64,000 nt of DNA from Poa pratensis. Lineage: Eukaryota; Streptophyta; Magnoliopsida; Poales; Poaceae. Each line of letters opens with the position of its first letter. Positions within the stretch are counted from its first letter, which is position 1. Shown in pieces: positions 1 through 10,842 of this stretch. The notes beneath the pieces are model-generated. The model was not told the origin of the DNA and ran no database searches. It saw only the letters and a list, made by a program, of their open reading frames with translations. The position numbers and the translations under genes were made by a program. The stretch lies in contig CAMZMU010000096.1 in the NCBI GenBank assembly GCA_947311845.1, forward strand, positions 16,707,655-16,771,654, read 5' to 3'.

Positions 1-81
1 TTCACAGGCGCGAGCGCGAGCACCACTTCACACATCCGTCCGGCCGTCAAGTCGAGCGCGTGACCACCTTTCGAAGGTACC

Positions 82-552
82 ATGGCGAGAGCACTGCTCG
101 TCGACGGCGCGGCGGGCGGCGGCTTTGGGCTGCCTCAGTGGCTCGCGCTGCTCGGCGCGGCCCTGCTCTCCCTCTGGGCGTGCTCGCTGGCCGTCTTCAT
201 GTGCGGCTCGAAGACGGCGAAGAGAGGCGGCGGCAAGGCACCGGCGGCGCCGTCGGCACAGGAGATGGCGTCAAGGCGCGCCCCCGCCGCCGTGACACGC
301 TGCAAGGAGGCCCCGACGCCGGAGATCGCGTCCAGGAACGGCGCCACGGCAACGAGCAGCAGCTCTGGCCCCAAAGAAGGCCACCGCTGCGGCCGCTGTG
401 CTGGATGCCGGCAGGGCGGGCCATGCCAGTCCGGAGCCGAGGACGAGGATTGTTGCTGGTTTTGCGACTGCGGCGACGACGACTGCGGCGACTGGGAGTG
501 CAGCGGCTTGGAGCTTGATATCCTGAGTTCTGACGTCTTGGTAGAAGCTTGA
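82..552 (+). CDS. Small membrane-anchored, cysteine-rich protein of unknown function
   Basis: A single open exon of 156 residues begins at an ATG in a good plant context (taccATGGCG) and ends with TGA at 550-552. Residues about 17-41 form one strongly hydrophobic segment (begins LPQWLALLGAALL), which suggests a signal anchor or single membrane span. A basic stretch (KTAKRGGGK) follows, then a Ser/Ala-rich linker. The C-terminal third is rich in Cys and Asp, with CGRCAGC, CCWFCDC and DDDCGDWEC clusters. The basic residues after the span suggest the C-terminal Cys-rich tail faces the cytosol. I do not recognise a named family, and metal binding or lipidation of the tail is only a guess. High GC and clean codon structure contrast with the AT-rich DNA that follows. 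The promoter would lie left of the window. An upstream transcribed exon cannot be excluded. Confidence 0.72.
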   Translation: MARALLVDGAAGGGFGLPQWLALLGAALLSLWACSLAVFMCGSKTAKRGGGKAPAAPSAQEMASRRAPAAVTRCKEAPTPEIASRNGATATSSSSGPKEGHRCGRCAGCRQGGPCQSGAEDEDCCWFCDCGDDDCGDWECSGLELDILSSDVLVEA

Positions 553-881
553 TGTTCAGGCTAATGCGGCTTCTAGCTTAAACAATGTAGCCGCAGGTAA
601 GAGCTTATTTATGAGCTGATGAGCTCTACTACTCCAGTTCATATGGCCAAGAACGATATATGCATGCACTGGCCAGTTACGTACTCCTACGTTGCTTGTG
701 CATGCGAGCTCTAAACCTCTCACCAATACCCGATCAGAATCTGATTTCACTCCTTCGCCTACTTTTACTTTTTCGTCGATGTTGTCTGGCTTTTTTAGCC
801 TTGCATGTACTGAACTTTTGGACTTTGATCTGATTTGAATACATATGAGGTAGAGATGCCTCTACCTTCTTATCCAATGGC
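553..881. other. 3' flank of the first gene, no further gene seen
   Basis: Moderately AT-rich sequence following the stop codon, probably containing the 3' UTR. I see no open frame of substance and no recognised transposon end. Confidence 0.5.
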
Positions 882-1420
882 CTCAAAACTCTAAAAATGG
901 TGGAAGTGTACTAATTAACAGGCTTCCATTCGAGTTCTCCAGCTGAGATATACGTTCATTTGGATCGGGCGCGTTCGCCATGCATGTACTTTCTCTTAGC
1001 TTGTCTGTACAACACTTAGCACTTTGTATCCCAACCGGCGGGCCTGATCACATCAGTCATTCGAGTAAATGAACCGGTCATCAGTTATCCTCTCCCTGCT
1101 GTTCTACCTGATAAAAATAACATGTGTGTACTTCAGTTGAGTTCTTGAGCTTCAGATTAACCAACTCCCTCGTCGTCCAATCGATCACTTCTCTTTGGAG
1201 CAAATAGTACGGGATCCAAGAGGAACTGAATGGTGACTGTGTATTTGCGCTTATCAAATATACACTGGAGAAAAATTCAAAAAAAAAATAGACACTCGAG
1301 AGTAAAAAAAAATCCCATGGAATTTACGGCCATAGATGATCGGAATTGGGGTCGGCTTCGATTGGAAAGATGGGGCACCGAGGGGAATGACTTCATATAT
1401 TCGTCAGATCTACCGCATAG
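882..1420 (+). repeat. R1 repeat, copy 1
   Basis: This segment recurs, diverged, at 25363-27180 (interrupted by a MULE) and at about 34590-34682 plus 45836-46215 (interrupted by a Helitron). Shared landmarks are tggcctcaaa, ttgagcttcagattaacca, ggagcaaat, tgtatttgcgcttatca and the block around ggccatagatgatcg. It has no coding frame and no visible terminal repeats. It looks like a tandemly duplicated host segment or an old unclassified repeat rather than an intact transposon. Confidence 0.65.
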
Positions 1421-1454
1421 TATTTACTAATCAAATTTAACGGGCTTTCTGAAT

Positions 1455-1486
1455 TACTAGGAAAAAATGTCCGTGCGTTGCAACGG
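1455..1486 (+). repeat. Conserved motif actaggaaaa...ccgtgcgttgcaacgg, copy 1
   Basis: The string ccgtgcgttgcaacgg (1471-1486), preceded by actaggaaaaaatg, also occurs at 62061-62076, where it directly flanks the autonomous-looking MULE. The core gttgcaac is self-complementary and the outer ccg/cgg can pair. It appears to be the edge of a dispersed grass repeat whose class I cannot settle. Confidence 0.5.
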
Positions 1487-1684
1487 CAGAAAAAATCGGC
1501 GTCGTTCTAACTCATAAGCGTTCTCTCCAACATTGACGACACTTAGTACTCCGCCGACGAAATCTCATTAATTTTGACCAATGTCGATTGGGTTTGTTAC
1601 GAAGACGACAAACTGAAAACATTTTTTTGCAGTGCCAAAAAGGGGTTTTAGCGCGCCGGTCGGATGTTTTACTTCATCAGACGC
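1487..1684. other. Left flank of the Tat-like element, with target duplicate
   Basis: No gene is seen. The last five bases (1680-1684, gacgc) are repeated at 23332-23336, defining the target-site duplication of the 21.6-kb insertion. If the insertion is removed, the flank joins 23337 onward, which carries the palindrome-like gcgctaaaatatagcgc. Confidence 0.6.
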
Positions 1685-2178
1685 TGACGAGGCGTACCCT
1701 CATCAAATCTCATGGTTAAGAACCTAGGGTTGAGATTATGGGGAGAGAACGTGGTAGTACTGGTAGTTTCGTCGGCTGACAAGCAGAGGCAAAGATTTAC
1801 CCTGGTTCAGTCCCTCGGGTGGAGTTAAAGACCCTACTTCCTGCTTGTCTGTTATTGATCGCTGGAGATTATGAGGTTACAAGGTGGCTCCGGCGAGATG
1901 ACGATCTCGCAAGATCTTTGGTGGTTCGAGTATGGCTTGGTCCCAGATCGGTACCCCTCCCAGCCTTTAAATAGGCTGGATCTCGGGAGTTTGTAACCGA
2001 CCTAGTTTACACGTAAGGAAAGTCTAAACCGACTATGTCTATGTCTAATCTTGGTAGGTACTCCATCTTCTTGGGCCTCTTGTCTTGGGCTTCGAATAGG
2101 CTCTTCGATATTGGGGCTTAGTCGTTACGTGCACCAGGTACCCTCATGATAGGGTACCCGAGATGTATACCCATGTCA
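1685..2178 (-). repeat. 3' LTR of the Tat-like element
   Basis: 494 bp, matching 22839-23331 over its whole length, starting tgacgaggcg and ending cccatgtca on the plus strand. Immediately outside it toward the element body, the minus strand reads ctcgggagctac, the likely polypurine primer site. Confidence 0.92.
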
Positions 2179-2555
2179 GTAGCTCCCGAGTACTTGGCTG
2201 ACTCGAAAAATCGGGCATGGACTCTTTCGTAAGTGCACGTCATATGCTTTGTATTCTGTATATATAATTTGGAATTCCTGTATGAATAGCACATGTTGGC
2301 TATGTCGAGTATTTCATCGACTGTGTTTTATGATGATCAAGAGATAATAGCTTAGCAGGCCCAGTACACTCGACGGATCGGGACTAGTTAACTACACATT
2401 CGGGTAAAACCTTACTAGCTTTCAATCAAACTCGAGTCCCCGGACTCGAATCTGGAACAAACTGGTCAGATTCGACTAGTCCGCTGAGGTCTTACTGAGT
2501 CGATCTGCAGTATAACTTTGAATTTTACCCAACGCGTCCGTCGGAATTTTTCATC

Positions 2556-3030
2556 ATGTCTGCTGACACGGAAAGTTTAAGGATTGACGTTGCTGGAACG
2601 GTCCTTAGCCCAGCTCGAAAGTTCGGCGAGTCTTACCTTTGCACTATGCGTGCAGCATCCGAGATATTTGTGACGGACGCAACTCGGGAATGTTTCGAGT
2701 ATGATTTCCGAACTTTGTTGGACGAGTCATGCCCTTTGTTGACTGATATTTGCTGTTATGCTATCGGGTGCGCGACAGCGCTCCCGATGGGAGTAGCCCC
2801 TGAGATTGTGCTTTATTGCTTTGCAATGGAGGATAATCTCAAAATCCCCTTACTCCGCATATGTTAATCGATGAAATTTGTGCCATAATTCTATCGGGTG
2901 CACGACAGTGCTCCCGATGGGAGTAGCCCACGAGATTATGCTGTATTGCTTGTAAATGGAGGATAATCTCAATCATTGTTTTAAGCATCTTCAGTCGAAG
3001 AATTTTTTGAATACGCTCCCGATGGGAGTA
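2556..3030 (+). repeat. Direct repeats carrying the palindrome gctcccgatgggagta
   Basis: The 16-mer gctcccgatgggagta occurs at 2780-2795, 2910-2925 and 3015-3030. The first two copies lie in a direct repeat of about 130 bp that also shares ctatcgggtg and gagattrtgctktattgctt. On the minus strand the core resembles the ctcgggagctac next to the 3' LTR. A 103-residue open frame at 2556-2867 (+) overlaps the first repeat; I cannot assign it and it may be a relic or chance. Confidence 0.6.
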
Positions 3031-3168
3031 ATATGACTTAGTCGAAGGAACGGTCGAGTGACCAATTTTGCCTCAAGAAGGTTTTGTCACACCCGAACTA
3101 ATCGAGGCAATCGAGTGATCAATATGCGTTGGGCATACTCGAACGTATTTTCTGAACAGATACTTCAA

Positions 3169-3486
3169 TGACGTCAGGGATGACGTTTATTTCGACTGCG
3201 ATTTCTGACACACGTGGCGTGCGTTATGCTGCGATTGATGGGACGTGACCCGTAGGTGGGCCCATTTGTGCAGAGCTGACCGAAGACGGTGCCGTTTGGA
3301 CTTGATTTGACTATACGGGCCCACTTTTTCGCAAGCGTGATGATGGCTCCTCTTTTTACGTGCGTAGTGGGCGGAGTGGCCGGCGACGGTTGCCCTCCGC
3401 GTTTGCCACGTGTGCGGTCAGATTGCGTGCGTAACGCACGGTTTGGATCTGAATGGCTGTGATTGCTTTTGACCTGTGGTAAATAG
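3169..3486 (+). promoter_or_regulatory. Putative promoter of the antisense gene inside the Tat-like element
   Basis: Upstream of the ATG at 3620 are a CRE/as-1-like TGACGTCA (3169-3176), two G-box cores CACGTG (3211-3216 and 3407-3412) and a TATA-like taaatag (3480-3486) about 135 bp before the ATG. These are recognised plant bZIP/bHLH core sites. Their clustering before a spliced antisense gene suggests a working promoter, but this is inference from sequence only. Confidence 0.45.
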
Positions 3487-4761
3487 GGGAACAGCGCTGG
3501 CATTTGTTTTTTATCTGCCATTTGCTCTACGCGCCGCCCCTATTCCATCGTCTTCATTGCGCTCTGCCTCCATTGCTCCTGTGCTAAAGCTTTGCGCGCT
3601 CCTCCACCTGCTCGTTGGTATGAAGAAAGCGGCGGGCAACAAGCGCTCTGCCTCGACTACTGCCGCCGCGCCAGATGCGTCGGCGATGAAGGGGAAGAAG
3701 ACTGCGGCTAGCGCATCTGCGGCCGCCATCGACCTCAAGAAGACCAATGGCGATTGGACGAAATCCACCATGAAGGAGGCACAGCTGGACAAGCTGCGCG
3801 AGGAGGGGTTGCTGCCACCTTCGGACCAGCTCTTCGTCCGCGCACCCTCACCCAAGGAGGTACTTCCCGAGCCCCGCGCTAACGAGCGCGTCTGTTTCGC
3901 GGAGTTTTTGCCTAGGGGTTTCTCGCTCCCCCTCCATGATTTTGTGCGAGGTTTGCTTTTTGCCTACGGGGTGCAGATCCATGATCTCACCCCGAACGGT
4001 ATTCTGCACATTGCGTGTTTCATCACGCTATGCGAGTGTTTTTTGGGAGTTGCTCCAAGTTGGGCATTATGGAAGTCTATCTTCATGGTGCGGCCCAACC
4101 TATCCAGTCGGAGGCCTGCAGATCCAAGTGCGCAGCGACACCCGGTACTTCGCCCTGAAGCCAGTCGACTCGGCGCAGGGGTGGAGGAAGAGGTGGTTCT
4201 ATGTGCAAGTCGACCAGGATGTGGCCCCAGCATTTTCGACTGCTGGTATAGCCGCTTGGACGAAAGCCTGGGACCATGAGCTTTCGACTGAAGAAGTGGC
4301 GGAAGCAGCGCCTATGCTGGAGACAATTGGGGGGCTCCTTAACAGCGTCACGGGTGTGCATCTGATTGCCACCTTTGTGAAGATGCGGGTATGGCCGCTC
4401 CGCGCTCGTGCCCACCCAATGTGGGAGTACGAAGGCCCCCTCGACTCCAGTCGAATGAGCAAGGAGGAGCTGTCTAGGAGCGAACTGGTGGCACATGTGC
4501 GATCCATCACCAGTACAAAACAAAGCGAGCCCTGCAACGTCGACTGCCCAGTCGATCCTTACGGGGCTGAAAAGCCTTTGCCAGAGGTTAGTGAATCTTT
4601 CGAGTCTATGATCTCCTGTTTTTGTTATCCTTCTGTGCATCTTTTTGACTTTCGACTGCTATATCTTGTATGCAGGGCCACTCGACTACCTCAACTCTTC
4701 CTCCTCTTCCCGAAGATGGCCCAACTTATGAAACAGAGGTGACAGTAGAAGCGAAGGGAGG

Positions 4762-7683
4762 TGATACGTCTCAAACGTATCTGTAATTTTTGATGTTCCA
4801 TGCTGTTATTATATCAATTGCTACATGTTTTGGCTATACTTTATATCATTTTTATGCATTTTCTCTGACTAACCTATTAACAAGATGCCACAGTGCCAGT
4901 TCCCTGTTTTCTGCTGTTTTTGGTTTCAGAAAATCTATTAAGGAAATATTCTCGGAATTGGACAAATTATCAGGTCATCTCTAATGGTGCTATATTTTTA
5001 TTGCTTCATACTAGTGTACTCTTCCTTGGAGCGTCAGTGTGTTTTTGTTTTCAGTTTGTTTTGTTTTGTTTGCTGTGCTATACTTGTTGGATCATAGTAT
5101 TCATGTTTGGGAGAGAGACACGCTCCACTTTTTCATTAGAATACTCTTGTGCTTCACTTATACTTGTTGAGTATTCCTGTCTAGTTGCTGTTATTGCTGT
5201 TAGCTCTCAGTTTTTCATATATCTCTTGTTAGAGATTTCAGTTTCTTTTGAAGAAAGTACTCTCTTGCTTCACTTATATCTGTTTGGAGAGTTGTCAAAT
5301 AAGTTGATTGGTGTTTGGTTGGACCAGAAAAATGCTATGCATGTGGTAGTGGTATAAAATACTTACATGAATCTTTTTAGATCGTTGTCTTGAGTAATTT
5401 GATGCTTGTCAATCGTTTTGAGCTGTCAAGTAATTAATGTTTAAGCTTGTGCATCATGTAAGTAATGGCTATTAATGAAGAACTACTATAAGGATTTTCT
5501 GCTATAATAATCTGTTGCATAATTGGAAGTCCATAGTAGTCTAGATAATTTTTGGATGAAGGCTATGTGTTAACAAGGAAGACAGTGGGAGTCTATGGTT
5601 CGTCAAACCTTGTGTTTTATGTACACTCTTGCTATTCCAGTTGATAATGATGTTTTCTTATAATAACCTTGCTAGCCTAAACTCTGTACTAAGAGGGAAT
5701 GCTTCTTGTACATCCAAAACCTTGAGCCAAATCCATGCCACCTGTGTCCACCATACCTACCTATTATGTGGTGTTTTCACCATTTCAAGTAAATTTCTTC
5801 ATGTGCTATCTACTAACTACTCAAAACAATTATCCCTTTTTGTGTCACTACTTGAAAAGCTCATAAGAACGTAGTAGTGAGATTTGTCATCTTCCATGCT
5901 AATTAATTTACAAGGATTGGCAGCTTCATCTGCTTCTCCACCTTTTATTTTGCATTAAAGAGCTGGTTAGTCCACCCTATAAATAAATAAATAGACACTT
6001 CTCCATGGTGAATGTTGGTGGGCACCCGAGGATTCGGTTAGCCATGGTTTGTGGAAAGTAAATGGTTGGGAGGAGTGTCACCAATAAGTGCTTGTTACAA
6101 GTGCAGTTCTAAAAACTCTCGGAACCGCTCTAAAAGTTAGTTAGCCATGGAAGATGACAAGTACCTGCTATTTGATTTGTTGACACCTGTATACACCATT
6201 ACCTTACAAAACAATATTTTATGCTCTCTATATGCCTTCGGGAACTACAGCTCTAGCACATGATGTTAATCCCTGCTTCCCTCTGCGAAGGGCCTTTCTT
6301 TTACTTTTATGTTGAGTCAGTTTTCCCACTTCTTTCTGTCTACTTAAGCAAACATCATTGTCAACTCCAGTATAACAGTTTTTACATAACTTTGTGTTTG
6401 GTTGATCATATTCTTTGCATTGACATTATCTATATGATATACATGTTGAAAGTTGAAGCAAAAGCTGAAGCTATTATCTTCCTTTGTGTTGATACAAACA
6501 CTTTCATGTTGAGAATTATTGCTGCTGTGAGCTAACTATTATGTTAGACTATTATATCTCTAAATGTTTTATAGTATTATTCATGAAAGTTTGCACTTGT
6601 GTGATCACTTATGTTTACTCTTTATTTACTTGCTTGCAAACTATAGACCATTGGCTTGGATCACTTCATTCAGATCATGTGCATTACATTGTTATTTGAT
6701 CAAAGATTGTGTTGGTGGCATGTCACTTCAAAAATTATCTGTTTTTATCGTTTACCTACTCGAGGACGAGCAGGAACTAAGCTTGGGGATGCTTGATACG
6801 TCTCAAACGTATCTATAATTTTTGATGTTCCATGCTGTTATTATATCAATTGCTACATGTTTTGGCTATACTTTATATCATTTTTATGCATTTTCTGGGA
6901 CTAACCTATTAATAAGATGCCACAGTGCCAGTTCCCTGTTTTCTGCTGTTTTTGGTTTCAGAAAATCTATTAAGGAAATATTCTCGGAATTGGACGAAAC
7001 AAAAGACATCGTCAATAATATCACGAGGAGATCACGGAGTCCAAAGGGGAGTCGGAGTAGACCCACCAGGGGGCCACGCCACACTAGGGCGCGGCCCAGG
7101 GTGGGCCCGCGCCCCCCTATGGCGTGGTGGCCCCCCTCGGCCACCGACGCCGCCTCTTCGCCTATATATTCTCCGCGACGCGAAAACCCTATTACGGTCG
7201 ATCATATTCCACGAAAAGTTCCGTCGCGGCCGTCATCGTCAATCTCAGATCGGAGGAGTTCTGAAGCTCTTCCCGGCACCCTGCCGGAGGGGAGATCATC
7301 ACCGGAGGGCTCTACATCACCATGCCTGCCTCCGGAGTGATGCGTGAGTAGTCCAGCCCTGGACTACGGGTCCATAGCAGTAGCTAGATGGTTGTCTCTC
7401 TACCTTGTGCCTCCATGCTTAGATCTTGTGAGCTGCCTAACATGATCAAGATCATCTTATTGTAATGCTAGATGTTGTGTTTGCTGGGATCCGATGAATA
7501 TTGATACCATGTTTATTCAAGTTGTTTATCTATGTGCTCTTGATCTTGCATGCTCTCCGTTGCTAGTAGATGCTTTGGCCAAGTAGATGTTTGTGACTCC
7601 AAGAGGGGGTATTTATTCAAGGGAAAACTTCTGCTGTCTACATCATAACCTTTCTCTTGGGGTTCACCAACACGTAGCCATCA
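4762..7683 (+). mobile_element. Athila-like LTR element, internally deleted, nested in the Tat-like element
   Basis: Flanked by the 5-bp duplication ggagg (4757-4761 and 7684-7688). It starts with the first 202 bp of the same LTR seen complete at 38138-39707, then jumps at 4963/4964 to the 3' internal region equivalent to about 42756 onward, and ends in a 3' LTR (6794-7683). Gag and protease are missing. The junction shares 2 bp (ac) with both parents, as expected of illegitimate recombination. It inserted into exon 2 of the antisense gene. Confidence 0.9.
6794..7683 (+). repeat. 3' LTR of the nested Athila-like element, with internal deletion
   Basis: Starts tgatacgtctcaaacg after a purine-rich tract (aagcttggggatgct) and ends gtagccatca. 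Compared with the 1,570-bp LTR at 38138-39707 it lacks about 680 bp: after gggggtattta(t) it resumes at tcaagggaaaac (7617). Confidence 0.85.
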
Positions 7684-9460
7684 GGAGGGGATGAATCGCC
7701 TTTACCTTCGGCTACCACTTCACCCACAGAAGAGGTTGAAGAGGAAGGGGTAGAGGAAGCACAGGGCAAGGAGCCTGCTGCGATTGAGAATGTTAGCGAG
7801 GTTCCTGCTCGCAAGCGCCGTCGGGCAGCCCAAGTTATGTCTTCTTCCACGAGCTCACCCGCGAGGGAATCGGATGTGAGGGATGATGGAAACTCAGGTC
7901 CGTCTCCTACGACCACAGCTGCTCCCTTGGACGTGAGTCCTTTGAGCTCGGCTCCTCCTCCTCCTCAGTCGGGTGGGCAGCTACCTTTTGGAGGCCCAAA
8001 CTTTGACGAGCTCGACACTGAGGATGAAGAAGAGCACAGGTTTGATCCTTTTTGTACTAATAATATTTTTTTTGTGAGTTACGTACTTTTGCTTATGTTG
8101 TATGCCTTTCGGTCACTTGTAGTGCCGAGACTGTGCGACCTCCAACTCCTCCAACCGTGAGAGCCTCGACTCCAGATCAGCCTGAAGCCTCTCCTGTTGC
8201 GGCCGATGTTGTGAAAACAATAGCCACGACCACTTCCATTGAGGCTGCCAATATTGCGAGTACATCGACTCCGCAAATTGGAACCTCTGCTGCCAAGCCT
8301 GCGCCTTGGGTTGAACACGTAAGTGTCTTTTTGTCGAGTCTTCCTTCTGGACCTATTTGTGTATAGCTTATGTTGGTTTCGTGTGCGGGCAGCCCTTCTA
8401 CCTCAGCCTGGTGGAATCAGGTAAAGCATTTGTCCAGGTTGAACAGGAAAGGGATAATCTGCGCGCTGTTATGGAGCAGCTCACCCGTAAGTGTCTTGGG
8501 TTTCTGTAAGTCTTTGCCTTGTCGATTGTGAATGACATCTGTCCATCTATCTCAGGTGACAAGGCAACCGCTGAATCTCGGGTTAAAGAGCTAGAAGAGG
8601 CACTCGCCAAGGAGCGGGCGGAGTCGAAGAAGGCCTTGGATGATGCCAAGGACTCCGCCGCTTTGCGCGAGAAGAATTATGCTGAGCGCCTGGCGAGCCT
8701 CACCCGAGACGTAGGCGGTGAGTTGAACCTTTCATTTTTTTGCCTACTTCTTTTTGCCACTGAATAGTATGTAACATTTTCTGTTACTTCTGCTTTTTTG
8801 AAGGAGCTGTTGGCGCATCGGCACCTGTAGACCAACCGAGTGTCGATTTGTCCCTTGACCGCGCAATCGGCGACCTGGATGTCGTCTCTACCCAAGCCAA
8901 GGACGCACTCGCCAAATCTACGAGCACGCTCGGCGCTGTGTTCAAGGATGTGTTCCCATCCAGCCAACCTCCTTCGACTGTGGATGGCTTCGCAGACGTC
9001 CTGGGCCCGGGAACTTCGACTATGGCGAACTTTGCTCGCACTTTGACGGTACGCGGCTCAGAGTCCACCCTCAAACTCCTTTTAGGTCATGGGATAGAGG
9101 GTGACTTCGAAGCCGCTCTGTCTGCTTTCCCTCGTAAGCCTGGCGGGAAACTAGTGTCCTAAAGCATTTGAACGAGTCAGCCGCAAAGTTGGCTGAAACT
9201 TTTATGGCCACCATGGAATGGGGCAGCAGAGGTCGCCGCTCGTGCGACTAGGGCTAGGTCGAGTCGATGTCTGAGAAGTAGGGCAGTCGTGCCTTTTTAC
9301 GCTTTGTAATTAAACTTATGATCATGGAGTAGCATGTGCTTTTGCTACCTTTGTATGAATATAATTTCCTCATTATGATCCTGCGTGTAAGGCTGTATGT
9401 TGTTGCTCGTCTGAGCTTTGTGACTAGTTTCTCATGAAACTTTTATGATGCTTGGAACAG

Positions 9461-10272
9461 AAACGGCCAGCCACCACTTCATCCTGTTCGTCGCGGCATC
9501 ATGCCCCTACTCGATCTCGAGCTCAAGCGGCAAACGATGCCGCAGTAATACGTTATATGAAGGCTCGACTCGCGAAACAGGAGCAAGAGCTGGCGAGTGC
9601 CCGAAGCGAGCTGGAAAGGATGAGGGCAAGGCCTGCCTTACCCACCCAACGGGAGGAGTATGTGCTTGGCGAGATGGAGATCGTGAACAGACAGCTTGAG
9701 TGTAAGCATGACTGCCTTGATCTTATGAGTTCACAGCCTGTTCTTTTTTTGTTCACCCAACTTGTGTTGTTGCAGGTTTTGTTCAAGATTTCTAGGCGGA
9801 GCAGGCTCGCGTGGATGAGCAGTTAAGCATGGCAACTGACGAACCCACGACTAGCCGCCAGCACTTTCGATTGGACAAGCACCGAGCACGCATACTCGCG
9901 ACTCTGCAGGATCGGGTGTGGCGGAGCACTATGCTTGTTGAATTGTGCAGGTCGGCCTTCAGTCGAATCAACCAGATGGTTTTTCCGACTGGGCCACAAC
10001 CTCAAGGAATCCACGCGTTGCTCGATCTCTTCCGGTCAACAGGTTCCATTCGAGGCTTCATCACCCAGAAGCTTGTGGACGGCGCCAACGCAACCATGGC
10101 ATATCTCCGAAGTCAACGTCCAAATTTGCAGCTACGTCCACCCGCGCCTGGATCGTCCTTGTCCCAGTCGAATCTTGACGATACATTCGATCATGCGAGG
10201 ACATTGGTTGATTGCTATCAAACGCAACTTATGGGCCATGTTCTTCCAGCAAAGGATGAACCGGAAGATTAG
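9461..10272 (+). CDS. Further antisense exons in the Tat-like element, coiled-coil protein
   Basis: Two open segments on the antisense strand. The first, about 9461-9702, encodes a helical, charged stretch (YMKARLAKQEQELASARSE) likely to form a coiled coil. It ends at a good donor (gag-t|gtaagc). The second, starting after ttctag near 9796, runs to a TAG at about 10270-10272 and includes ILATLQDRVWRSTMLVELC and a C-terminal acidic end. They may be 3' exons of the gene starting at 3620 or a second antisense gene; a stop at 9162 favours the latter unless the donor-like gtaagc near 9134 is used. No family recognised and no function proposed. Confidence 0.45.
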
Positions 10273-10284
10273 GGTATTTATGTA

Positions 10285-10640
10285 TAGGGAACAGCCCCCG
10301 AGTGTAAATTTGCCACTTGGTACATATTTGTTCACTTATATGTATGCAGCCCCCGAGTGTATCGAGTGGGGTTTATGACAAACACTTTACATAGATCATG
10401 AATTACGCAGCCCCCGAGTGCTCGATTGAGGCTATGAATTTTATGAGAGTTGAAGCTTCAACTTATGCCTGCAGGCTCAGTCCCCGAGTGATTGATTGGG
10501 GTTGAGCAACTTTTTCCTTTGTGTTTAGTGTTATGATCCAGCCCCCGATTATTCGAGTGTGGCTGGAGTATTATGTTTGAAGGAGCGAAAGCTTTTATGT
10601 TTTGAGGTAGCTCAGCCCCCGAGCATACGGGTGAGACTAA
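10285..10640 (+). repeat. Array of cagcccccgagt motifs
   Basis: The motif agcccccgagt or a close variant (cagtccccgagtg, cagcccccgatta, cagcccccgagca) occurs six times in about 350 bp, spaced about 45-90 bp with unrelated AT-rich DNA between. On the minus, coding strand of the element it reads actcgggggct, like a polypurine tract. It lies just 3' of pol and at the 3' ends of the antisense exons. Confidence 0.7.
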
Positions 10641-10842
10641 GTTTTGTGCTGATAAGCTATGCGAGTAGTAAGGAGGAAAAGTATGAGGAATTTATTGACT
10701 ATATTCCATTTATGAATGTTAGGCTGCAGGCCGCCTCATTAAAACCTTCCAGTCCCCTTAAGTACCCTGGTAAGGAAAAGAGCGCGTCTGAAACCTGCAG
10801 CCATCCGACCTATGAGCCTATTACATTATGCGATTGAGCAGT

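Larger units (their letters stand above)
3620..9162 (+). pseudogene. Antisense multi-exon gene, 'putative gypsy type transposon' (Transposase_28-like) protein, broken
   Basis: Runs opposite to gag-pol, between integrase and 3' LTR. From ATG 3620 an Ala/Lys-rich N-terminus leads into a block typical of the grass family annotated as putative gypsy-type transposon (PF04195-like): FAEFLPRGFSLPLHDFVRG, ILHIACFITLCECFLG, then VGGLQIQVRS and GWRKRWFYVQV. Exons read by GT-AG and open frame are about 3620-4586, 4676-4761 joined to 7689-8039, 8123-8318, 8393-8486, 8556-8717 and 8804-9162. The later exons encode Pro/Ser/Thr-rich sequence and a coiled coil (ESRVKELEEALAKERAE). It is broken by a frameshift near 4100 and by the retrotransposon at 4762-7683 inside exon 2. 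The host role of this family is not established; it is not a known transposase activity. Splice sites are predictions. Confidence 0.7.

Noticed and set aside
3174..3521. Minus-strand 115-residue frame
   Set aside because: Lies across the promoter-like region of the antisense gene and has no recognisable motif.
6822..7347. Proline-rich 140-172 residue frames, repeated at 38166-38691 and 44657-45145
   Set aside because: They are wholly within the LTRs and recur with each LTR copy; LTR sequence, not genes.
10285..10640. Regularly spaced short repeats considered as a CRISPR array
   Set aside because: Spacing is irregular, units vary, the genome is a plant, and the location inside a retrotransposon gives a better explanation.
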